Shown here in pieces: positions 1-4,860 of a DNA stretch of 6,673 nt. Below the pieces are notes generated by a model. It searched no databases. It had not been told where the DNA came from and saw only the letters and a program-made list of their open reading frames with translations. This DNA comes from Paracoccaceae bacterium (GTDB lineage Bacteria > Pseudomonadota > Alphaproteobacteria > Rhodobacterales > Rhodobacteraceae), in the NCBI GenBank assembly GCA_007123625.1, contig SKKS01000045.1, forward strand, positions 1 to 6,673, written 5' to 3'. The translations under genes and the position numbers were made by a program. The first letter of the stretch is position 1. Every line of letters begins with the position of its first letter.

Positions 1-36
1 CAGCAACGATGCGGCGAAAGTGGTTCGTAATGACAT
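1..36 (-). CDS. N-terminus of a probable exported protein (partial)
   Basis: Only the first 12 codons lie in the window, reading MSLRTTFAASLL. A short polar start with one Arg followed by small and hydrophobic residues looks like the beginning of a signal peptide or N-terminal membrane anchor. The start is supported by a GGAG on the minus strand seven bases upstream of the ATG (about 44-47). The gene would lie 87 bp downstream of hpt on the same strand, with no convincing terminator between, so it may be read with hpt. The function cannot be told from 12 residues. An overlapping ATG at 47-49 opens another frame, but its product starts with charged and aromatic residues and has a poorer ribosome binding site. 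Confidence 0.45.
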   Translation of the reverse strand, partial: MSLRTTFAASLL

Positions 37-123
37 GGGGCTGCTCCATAATGACCATGAGATGATGACGGTAAGACGCCCCCGGCAGCGTGTCAAAACG
101 CACAAACGTGATTTTGCGCCCGC

Positions 124-666
124 TCACGCTTCGGGGAATCGCACCTTGCCGATAAAGGGCAGGTTGCGGTTGCGTTGGGCATAATCGATTCCGTAGCCGA
201 CCACGAATTCGTCCGGGATCTCGAATCCGGTCCAGGTAGCGCGGATATCCACCTCGCGCCGCGAGGGTTTGTCCAGCAGCGCGCAGACCTCCAGCCGGGC
301 CGGGCCGCGTGCGCGCAACAGCCCCACCACATGGTGCAGCGTGAAGCCCGTATCGACGATATCCTCGACCACCAGCACATCGCGGCGCGCGATCTCGCCC
401 GACAGATCCTTGATGATCCGCACCTCGCGCGACGATTGCATGGCGCTGCCGTAGGACGAGGCTTCAAGGAAATCAACCTCGACCGGCAGGTCCAGCTCGC
501 GCACCAGATCGGCAATGAACACGAAGGATCCACGCAGCAACCCCACCACCACCAGTTTGTCAGTATCGCGGAAATGGCTTGAAATCTCGGTGGCCAGTTC
601 CTCGACCCGCGCGGCAATGGACTTGGCGCTGATCATCTGGTCGATTACGTAGTCAGCGTGCGTCAT
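124..666 (-). CDS. hpt: Hypoxanthine phosphoribosyltransferase
   Basis: This 180-aa protein is a type I phosphoribosyltransferase of purine salvage. It transfers phosphoribose from PRPP to hypoxanthine, and perhaps guanine, giving IMP or GMP in the cytoplasm. The PRPP-binding signature VVEDIVDTGFTL is at residues 99-110; E101, D102 and D105 align with the acidic residues and catalytic Asp of human HGPRT (E133, D134, D137). GLLRGS at 42-47 is the early PPi-binding loop, and SSYG at 70-73 belongs to the flexible active-site loop. ALLDK with K133 is the purine-contacting Lys region, and VGYGIDY at 156-162 is the C-terminal purine/Mg segment. Length is normal for bacterial Hpt. I place the start at the ATG at 664-666 (MTHADYV) because AAGGGG lies about seven bases upstream; an in-frame GTG at 693 would add nine residues that the family lacks. 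It is divergent from the COQ10-type gene. Substrate preference between hypoxanthine and guanine is not readable here. Confidence 0.95.
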   Translation of the reverse strand: MTHADYVIDQMISAKSIAARVEELATEISSHFRDTDKLVVVGLLRGSFVFIADLVRELDLPVEVDFLEASSYGSAMQSSREVRIIKDLSGEIARRDVLVVEDIVDTGFTLHHVVGLLRARGPARLEVCALLDKPSRREVDIRATWTGFEIPDEFVVGYGIDYAQRNRNLPFIGKVRFPEA

Positions 667-734
667 GGCGGCCCCTTGATTTTCCGGCGCCACTCTAGGA
701 CATGAAGGCGCCTCAGGAAAGAACCCGCGAACGC
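667..734. promoter_or_regulatory. Divergent intergenic region hpt / COQ10-type gene
   Basis: These 68 bp must hold the 5' signals for both divergent genes, unless the plus-strand gene starts further upstream at 702. No good sigma-70 hexamer pair is visible on either strand. Two copies of the palindrome GGCGCC sit at 686-691 and 707-712, 21 bp apart (about two helical turns), which could be an operator but could also be chance in GC-rich DNA. The hpt ribosome binding site AAGGGG (minus strand) is at about 674-679. Confidence 0.3.
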
Positions 735-1190
735 ATGCCCAAGCACACTGAACACCGTATCATGCCTTACAGCGCCACGCAGATTTTCGATCTTGTGGCC
801 GATGTGGCGCGCTACCCGGAATTCCTGCCCTGGACTGCGGCGGCCCGCATCCGCGCCCGGCGCCCCATCGAAGGCGGCGAAGAGATCGACGCCGATCTGG
901 TGATTTCGTTCAAGGTGTTCCGCGAGCGCTTCACCAGCCGGGTGCAGATGTACCCGGAGCGGGGGTTGATCGAAACCACCTATCTGGATGGCCCGTTCAA
1001 GTACATGCACTCAAGCTGGTCCATGCGCCCGGCCGAGGACGGCGGCTGCATCGTGGATTTCCATGTGGATTTCGAATTCCGCTCGACGATGCTGCAGCGG
1101 CTGATCGGTGTTGTCTTCGATCAGGCCATGCGGCGCATCGTCGCCGCGTTCGAAGCCCGCGCCCGCACGCTTTACGGGCCCGCTTCCTGA
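735..1190 (+). CDS. COQ10/START-family coenzyme Q-binding protein (RatA-like, SRPBCC fold)
   Basis: A 151-aa protein of the polyketide cyclase/START (SRPBCC) superfamily, COQ10 subgroup. In mitochondria COQ10 binds ubiquinone and is needed for efficient respiration; a similar lipid-binding or chaperone role near the membrane is inferred here. Family features include FDLVADVARYPEFLPW near the N-terminus, ADLVISFKVFRERFTSRV in the middle, a YLDGPFKYMHSSW segment, FHVDFEFRS, and the C-terminal amphipathic helix (FDQAMRRIVAAFEARARTLYG). No signal peptide or membrane segment. Start: ATG at 735 (MPKHTEHR) matches the usual N-terminus of relatives, although its AGGA (about 715-718) is unusually distant. 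An in-frame ATG at 702 would add 11 residues and also lacks a well-spaced site. Homologues are often labelled RatA toxin after the E. coli protein, but there is no RatB-like partner next to it, so the quinone-related name is preferred. It is convergent with acpP. Confidence 0.87.
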   Translation: MPKHTEHRIMPYSATQIFDLVADVARYPEFLPWTAAARIRARRPIEGGEEIDADLVISFKVFRERFTSRVQMYPERGLIETTYLDGPFKYMHSSWSMRPAEDGGCIVDFHVDFEFRSTMLQRLIGVVFDQAMRRIVAAFEARARTLYGPAS

Positions 1191-1246
1191 ATCGCCTGCG
1201 CCCGGACCGTTCCCTGGCAGCGCGCTGTGGAAGGGCCAAAAGGCAA

Positions 1247-1270
1247 GGGCGCCTGCTGCTGCAAGCGCCC
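1247..1270 (-). terminator. Candidate terminator of acpP
   Basis: GGGCGC (1247-1252) and GCGCCC (1265-1270) form a 6-bp perfect stem around a 12-nt loop; within the loop TGC and GCA can add three pairs. Read on the minus strand it lies about 30 nt after the acpP stop and is followed by TTGCCTTTT, an imperfect T-tract. The plus strand has no T-run after the stem, so it fits acpP better than the convergent COQ10-type gene. The interrupted T-tract keeps confidence moderate. Confidence 0.42.
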
Positions 1271-1299
1271 CCTAGATTCGTCCAAGCTGCCCGATTGTC

Positions 1300-1533
1300 T
1301 CAGGACGCTTCCGAGATATACTTGACCGCGTCACCAAAGGTCTGGATGTTTTCGGCTGCATCGTCGGGGATTTCGATACCGAATTCCTCTTCGAACGCCA
1401 TCACCAGTTCCACGGTGTCCAGGCTGTCCGCGCCCAGATCGTCGATGAAGGAAGCGCTGTCAGTGATCTTGCTTTCCTCGACGCCCAGATGCTCGACAAC
1501 AATCTTTTTCACGCGATCGGCAATATCGCTCAT
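1300..1533 (-). CDS. acpP: Acyl carrier protein
   Basis: A 77-aa acidic, small helical protein that carries growing acyl chains as thioesters in type II fatty acid synthesis, and donates them to phospholipid and lipid A synthesis. The 4'-phosphopantetheine attachment motif DSL is at residues 36-38 (GADSLDTVELVMAFEEEF), so Ser37 is the modified residue. Helix II carries the acidic residues that dock partner enzymes (D36, then the EEEF region). Length and sequence are fully typical. The ATG at 1531-1533 has AGAGGA about six bases upstream on the minus strand. fabG lies 233 bp upstream on the same strand. A promoter-like sequence and a GC-rich hairpin in the gap suggest acpP has its own strong transcription start in addition to possible readthrough, as expected for one of the most abundant cell proteins. 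Confidence 0.97.
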   Translation of the reverse strand: MSDIADRVKKIVVEHLGVEESKITDSASFIDDLGADSLDTVELVMAFEEEFGIEIPDDAAENIQTFGDAVKYISEAS

Positions 1534-1552
1534 GTTTGGTCCTCTGTCTTTG

Positions 1553-1568
1553 CCGGGCCGGGGCCCGG
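1553..1568 (-). promoter_or_regulatory. GC-rich hairpin in the acpP 5' leader
   Basis: CCGGGCC (1553-1559) and GGCCCGG (1562-1568) are perfect inverted copies, giving a very stable 6-7 bp all-GC stem with a 2-4 nt loop. In the acpP mRNA it would end about 20 nt before the start codon, just upstream of the AGAGGA ribosome binding site. It could protect the 5' end, set translation efficiency or cause pausing; which of these is not readable from the sequence. Confidence 0.4.
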
Positions 1569-1685
1569 TCGGTTGGTATCCCTCGCCCCATCAGAGCGAT
1601 TCCTTCATCCCGAGTCCATCATGAAAGCCTGCCCGGACACGGGTCGACCAGCGCGCAAGAGCTGCCCCGGCGCGATCCGACGCCG

Positions 1686-1713
1686 CCTATAGCACATGCA
1701 CGGGCCTTGGCAA
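1686..1713 (-). promoter_or_regulatory. Putative sigma-70-type promoter of acpP
   Basis: On the minus strand TTGCCA (1708-1713) and TATAGG (1686-1691) are separated by 16 bp. The -10 is preceded by TGC, an extended -10 element. TTG-rich -35 boxes and CTATAG-like -10 boxes are common in alphaproteobacterial housekeeping promoters. Transcription would start near 1679, giving an acpP leader of about 145 nt that includes the hairpin at 1553-1568. It lies after the end of fabG, so acpP could be transcribed independently. Confidence 0.5.
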
Positions 1714-1766
1714 ACGCTTTCGCCCGCGCACCCGCACGCGCCGCGCGGAACACGACCGGACGCACG

Positions 1767-2504
1767 CTACAGCATGGCCATGCCACCGTTCACATGGAGC
1801 GTGGCGCCAGTGACATAGCCCGCCACGGGGCTGGCCAGGTACAGAACGGCACCGGCGATCTCTTCGGGCGTTCCCATCCGCCCGGCGGGCACCTTGGTCA
1901 ACAGGCCCGAGCGCTGCTCCTCGGTCAGCTTGTCCGTCATCGCCGTGGCGACAAAGCCGGGCGAGACGCAGTTGACGGTGATGCCACGGCTTGCGACCTC
2001 GTGGGCCAGCGCCTTGGACAGCCCCACCAGCCCCGCCTTGGCGGCAGCATAATTTGCCTGGCCGGGGTTGCCGATGGCGCCCACGACCGAACCCACGCTG
2101 ACGATCCGGCCCCAGCGCGCCTTCATCATCGGGCGAATCACGCCCCGGCACAGGCGCATCGTCGCGGTCAGGTTCACATCGAGCACCGCCGACCAGTCAT
2201 CGTCCGACATGCGCATGAAAAGGTTGTCGCGGGTGATCCCGGCGTTGTTGACCAGGATATCGACGCCGCCCATAGCTGCGGCGGCCTGTTTCGGCAGCGC
2301 CTCGACTGCTTCTATGTCCGACAGGTTGCACGGCAGCACATGCGCGCCCGCGCCCAATTCGGCGGCCAGGTCCGACAGCGGCCCCTCGCGCGTGCCCGAC
2401 AGCCCCACCTGCGCCCCTGCCCCGTGCAGCGCACGCGCGACAGCCGCGCCGATCCCGCCCGATGCGCCGGTGACAAGCGCCGATTTTCCCGACAGATCGA
2501 ACAT
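1767..2504 (-). CDS. fabG: 3-oxoacyl-[acyl-carrier-protein] reductase
   Basis: A 245-aa classical short-chain dehydrogenase that reduces 3-oxoacyl-ACP to (R)-3-hydroxyacyl-ACP with NADPH in the fatty acid elongation cycle. The Rossmann motif TGASGGIG is at residues 12-19, and R39 after the second strand fits NADP(H) preference. NNAG is at 86-89. The catalytic tetrad is N111, S139, Y152 and K156, in the FabG-typical segment GSVVGAIGNPGQANYAAAKA. The C-terminus YVTGATLHVNGGMAML is also diagnostic. The ATG has AAGGAAGG just upstream on the minus strand. Its substrate carrier, acpP, is the next gene downstream. fabD, which often precedes fabG in related genomes, is not here: the upstream neighbour is a divergent glycerate kinase. 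Other SDR functions are possible in principle, but the motif set and acpP neighbour make FabG the clear choice. Confidence 0.95.
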   Translation of the reverse strand: MFDLSGKSALVTGASGGIGAAVARALHGAGAQVGLSGTREGPLSDLAAELGAGAHVLPCNLSDIEAVEALPKQAAAAMGGVDILVNNAGITRDNLFMRMSDDDWSAVLDVNLTATMRLCRGVIRPMMKARWGRIVSVGSVVGAIGNPGQANYAAAKAGLVGLSKALAHEVASRGITVNCVSPGFVATAMTDKLTEEQRSGLLTKVPAGRMGTPEEIAGAVLYLASPVAGYVTGATLHVNGGMAML

Positions 2505-2720
2505 GCGTGCCTTCCTTCCTTGGCCGGTGGGCCGGTCATTCGCGTTGTGCGCCCGTGCGCGTTGCAGTCGTCTTACAAACTTCCAACAAAACCGCTTCTA
2601 GCAAACCCGCACTGCCCGGGCCATAGGCTGCGGGCGGAAATGGCTTGCAAGGGCGAGCCTCAGCCGCAACAACGGGACAGCGCGCGAGCCCGCCGCCCGC
2701 GCGTGCGCAGGAGAACGCCC
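2505..2720. promoter_or_regulatory. Divergent intergenic region fabG / glycerate kinase
   Basis: This 216-bp gap separates two divergent start codons and contains no convincing gene. A markedly AT-richer island at about 2570-2606 stands out against the GC-rich surroundings and is the likely promoter zone for one or both genes. Candidate boxes exist (TTACAA at 2573-2578 on the plus strand with TTCTAG 17 bp later; TTGCTA on the minus strand), but none has a good partner, so I do not name a specific promoter. The kinase ribosome binding site AGGAG lies at 2709-2713. Confidence 0.4.
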
Positions 2721-3965
2721 ATGCCCCTGTCCCGCCCCGCGATGATCGCCCTTTTCGACGAAGGGGTGCGCGCTGCCGACCCCGGACGCGCCGTCACCGC
2801 CGCCCTGCGCGACCTGCCGCTGGACCCCGGCGCAGGCTTGTATCTGCTGGCCGTAGGCAAGGCCGCAGACGCCATGATGCGTGCCGCGCTCGATAGTCTG
2901 CCACTCCCCCGCGCGGCGTTGGTGGTCACGAATTACGAAAACGCCGCCCCGGTCGAAGGCGCGCAGGTCATGGCCTCGGGGCACCCGGTCCCCGACGCCA
3001 ACGGTCTGGCCGCCGGACAGGCAGCGCAGGCACTGCTTGAAAACGCCGGAGCGGGCGACACGGTGCTGGTGCTGGTCTCGGGCGGCGGCTCGGCGCTGCT
3101 GCCGACGCCGGTCGATGGCATATCGCTCGCGGACAAGGCCGCCGTGAACACCCTGCTGCTGGGCGCAGGGCTGGACATCACGGCCATGAACGCGGTGCGC
3201 CAGCACTTGTCACGGCTCAAGGGCGGGGGCATGCTGCGCGCGGCGGCGCCCGCGCGGGTGGTGGCGCTGATCCTGTCCGACGTGATTGGCGACGATCTGA
3301 GGGTCATCGCCTCGGGGCCGACGGTGGCGCCGATCATGGGGCGCGCCGATGTGCGCGACATGCTGCGCGCGCAGGGGCTGTGGGATGCCCTGCCAGAGGC
3401 CGCGCGCACAGCGCTGGACCGCGCCGACGATGACCCGCCCCTGCCTGCGGCAGACAACCGCCTGATCGGGTCCAACGGAATGTCGCTTGACGCCATGATG
3501 CGCGCCCATCCCGGTGCGCAGGTGCTGTCGGCGGCTCTGACCGGCGACGTCGCCGAGGCTGCGGACCGCATCTGCGCCGCAGCCCGCGCGGCCCCGCGCG
3601 GCGCGCCGCTGCTGGCCCTGTTCGGGGGCGAAACCACGGTGACCCTGCGCGGGCGCGGGCGCGGCGGGCGCAACCAGGAGCTTGCCCTGCGGGTGGCGAT
3701 GGCGATGCCCGATGCCGTCCCCGAGGGGCGCGACTGGCGGTTCCTTTCGGGCGGGACCGACGGGCGCGACGGACCTACCGATGCCGCAGGTGGTGTGACC
3801 GACGCGCATACGCTCGCGCGAATCGCCGCCGCCGGGGGTGACGCCGAGTCCTTGCTGGCCTACAACGACAGCTACCGCGCACTGGCACTGGCGGGCGATC
3901 TATTGCAGACTGGCGCCACGGGTACCAATGTGGCGGACCTGCAGATCCTGTCGGTTGATCCCTGA
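2721..3965 (+). CDS. ttuD: Glycerate 2-kinase, MOFRL family (GckA/TtuD type)
   Basis: A 414-aa cytoplasmic kinase that phosphorylates D-glycerate with ATP to 2-phosphoglycerate, feeding glycerate from glyoxylate, tartrate or serine/hydroxypyruvate metabolism into lower glycolysis. Members are often mislabelled hydroxypyruvate reductase, after early annotation of ttuD. Visible motifs: VGKAADAM with K47; SGGGSALLPTP from residue 120; MNAVRQHLSRLKGGG from residue 156 with K167; LILSDVIGDDLRVIASGPTV; GGETTV then GRGGRNQELAL with N318; and SGGTDGRDGPTDAAGG from residue 343, the MOFRL-domain hallmark. N-terminal (DUF4147) and C-terminal (MOFRL) domains are complete and length is normal. The ATG at 2721 is chosen because AGGAG sits seven bases upstream. 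The same frame stays open far upstream across the antisense of fabG, but that part has no family similarity. Neighbours do not indicate which glycerate-producing pathway it serves. The symbol is the family name, not proof of a tartrate role. Confidence 0.9.
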   Translation: MPLSRPAMIALFDEGVRAADPGRAVTAALRDLPLDPGAGLYLLAVGKAADAMMRAALDSLPLPRAALVVTNYENAAPVEGAQVMASGHPVPDANGLAAGQAAQALLENAGAGDTVLVLVSGGGSALLPTPVDGISLADKAAVNTLLLGAGLDITAMNAVRQHLSRLKGGGMLRAAAPARVVALILSDVIGDDLRVIASGPTVAPIMGRADVRDMLRAQGLWDALPEAARTALDRADDDPPLPAADNRLIGSNGMSLDAMMRAHPGAQVLSAALTGDVAEAADRICAAARAAPRGAPLLALFGGETTVTLRGRGRGGRNQELALRVAMAMPDAVPEGRDWRFLSGGTDGRDGPTDAAGGVTDAHTLARIAAAGGDAESLLAYNDSYRALALAGDLLQTGATGTNVADLQILSVDP

Positions 3966-4120
3966 GCGTGGGCCGTGAACCTGGCCCCTGAGCGCGTGCC
4001 TTGACCGTAGGTTCGCCCAGGACCGCCCCCGATGCCCGAATGCCCCAACCCCGCGCTCGATGCCACAGCACCAATCGGCGCGCTTCTCGCGCGCGCAGCG
4101 CGCGCCCGGCCCAACCGGAC

Positions 4121-4138
4121 GCCATGCGCCAGCATGGC
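4121..4138. repeat. Perfect 7-bp stem-loop
   Basis: GCCATGC (4121-4127) and GCATGGC (4132-4138) are perfect inverted copies around the 4-nt loop GCCA. The structure can form on either strand. There is no T-run after it. Confidence 0.5.
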
Positions 4139-4144
4139 ACGGAC

Positions 4145-4177
4145 GGGCGGGAGAACCGGTCAGACCGCTGCCCGCCC
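4145..4177. repeat. Nested stem-loop with perfect 7-bp outer stem
   Basis: GGGCGGG (4145-4151) pairs with CCCGCCC (4171-4177), and inside it CGGT (4157-4160) pairs with ACCG (4164-4167). It shares bases 4176-4177 with the next hairpin, so the two outer stems cannot both form completely. Confidence 0.5.
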
Positions 4178-4214
4178 TTGCGATGGCCGCACGCCGAAAA
4201 ACGCGGCCGCAAGG
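4176..4214 (-). terminator. Bulged hairpin directly after pabC stop (possible terminator)
   Basis: CCTTGCG (4176-4182) pairs with CGCAAGG (4208-4214), and GCC (4186-4188) with GGC (4205-4207) after a 3-nt bulge, with two further GC pairs possible inside. On the minus strand it begins one base after the pabC TGA. No T-run follows, so it is not a canonical intrinsic terminator; it may stabilise the 3' end or act with Rho. Confidence 0.35.
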
Positions 4215-4215
4215 A

Positions 4216-4860
4216 TCAGGCGCGCAACCCTCCGCCCTGACCTCCCCCCGCCCCCACCCATTTGGTCGCGATCAACCCGCGCAAGGCATTGCCGACCCAA
4301 AGCCGCACATTCGGCAGATCAGCACCCGGCAAGACCTCCTCGGGGACATCCAGCGCGGCCCGCAGCACCCCGGGCAGCAGCCCGCAGGCCAGCGGCGGCG
4401 TGCGCATCCCCGCGCCCCGGTCAAAGAACACCGTGGTGATGGTCCCGTCGCAGACCTCGCCGCGCTCATTGAGGAAGATCACCTCGTCCAGCCCCTCGGG
4501 CAGCGCCGCGCGGGCAGCGTCATAGACCGCGCGGCGGGTGGATTTGATCCGCAACCACGGATCACCCGAACGCAGCCGCGCATCCGCCAGCCCCACCCGC
4601 CACAGCGCCGCACGGGGCGGAAGCGGGCCGTGGGTGACCTCGATCCGCCCTTGCGCATCAAGCGTCAGGCGCAGCCGTGCGGGCGTGCCTTCGGGGCCGC
4701 GCGGGGTCGGATCCGGGACCGCCCAGCCCAGCGCCGCCGCTCCGGCGCGCAGACGCGCCCGATGCAGCGGCCAGTGCGCCACGTCCTGCCCGTCCCAGCG
4801 CATGGTCTCGATCAGCTTCAGCCCGGGGTCGTCAGCCCCTGCATGTAGCGTGCCTTCCAC
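4216..4860 (-). CDS. pabC: Aminodeoxychorismate lyase-like protein (class IV aminotransferase fold)
   Basis: A 214-aa PLP-dependent fold-type IV protein, probably splitting 4-amino-4-deoxychorismate into p-aminobenzoate and pyruvate for folate synthesis. The PLP Lys is K106 in RIKSTRRAVYDAA. H33-R34 (LHRARL) match the conserved early HxxRL-type segment, and FLNERGEVCDGTITTVFF (129-146) is the strand-loop typical of the family, with D138 where many members have Glu. ACGLLPGVLR is at 158-167. Length is shorter than E. coli PabC (about 270 aa) but usual for short alphaproteobacterial forms. The start is a GTG at 4858-4860, supported by a GGAGG exactly seven bases upstream; the next in-frame ATG is residue 20, inside conserved sequence. 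It overlaps pabB by 43 nt in another frame, implying translational coupling and the same pathway. The glycine-rich C-terminus (GAGGGQGGGLRA) is odd. Another class IV aminotransferase activity cannot be excluded without the pabB context. Confidence 0.85.
   Translation of the reverse strand: MEGTLHAGADDPGLKLIETMRWDGQDVAHWPLHRARLRAGAAALGWAVPDPTPRGPEGTPARLRLTLDAQGRIEVTHGPLPPRAALWRVGLADARLRSGDPWLRIKSTRRAVYDAARAALPEGLDEVIFLNERGEVCDGTITTVFFDRGAGMRTPPLACGLLPGVLRAALDVPEEVLPGADLPNVRLWVGNALRGLIATKWVGAGGGQGGGLRA

Larger units (their letters stand above)
3966..4215. other. Gene-free convergent gap rich in inverted repeats
   Basis: This 250-bp stretch lies between the converging stops of the glycerate kinase and pabC. 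I see no ORF with protein-like composition or a ribosome binding site. It holds a GGGCC/GGCCC hairpin (3970-3974/3983-3987), a repeated CCTGAGCG (3961-3968, overlapping the kinase stop, and 3987-3994), an alternating GC run (4089-4105) and three consecutive stem-loops listed separately. It probably separates the two transcripts, without a classical T-run terminator. Confidence 0.55.

Noticed and set aside
735..1190. Toxin of a RatA/RatB toxin-antitoxin pair
   Set aside because: There is no RatB-like gene adjacent, and the protein matches the alphaproteobacterial COQ10-type subgroup, so a toxin role is unsupported.
1251..1262. CTGCTGCTGC triplet repeat as a microsatellite
   Set aside because: Only about three units, and it forms the loop of the candidate acpP terminator.
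1536..2720. A plus-strand frame open without stop from 1536 into the glycerate kinase, suggesting an 809-aa fusion protein
   Set aside because: The upstream half runs antisense to the clearly real fabG and has low-complexity Arg/His/Ala-rich composition. The kinase has its own ATG with AGGAG at 2721.
2933..3673. A minus-strand frame of 246 codons opposite the glycerate kinase
   Set aside because: It is Ser/Ala/Arg-rich and antisense to conserved kinase motifs, so it is a shadow of the real gene.
4001..4030. TTGACC at 4001-4006 as a -35 box of a hidden small RNA
   Set aside because: No -10-like hexamer exists at 16-19 bp spacing; the sequence there is GC only.
4060..4848. A plus-strand open frame covering the convergent gap and antisense pabC
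   Set aside because: Composition is not protein-like, no ribosome binding site or motif is visible, and it opposes pabC.
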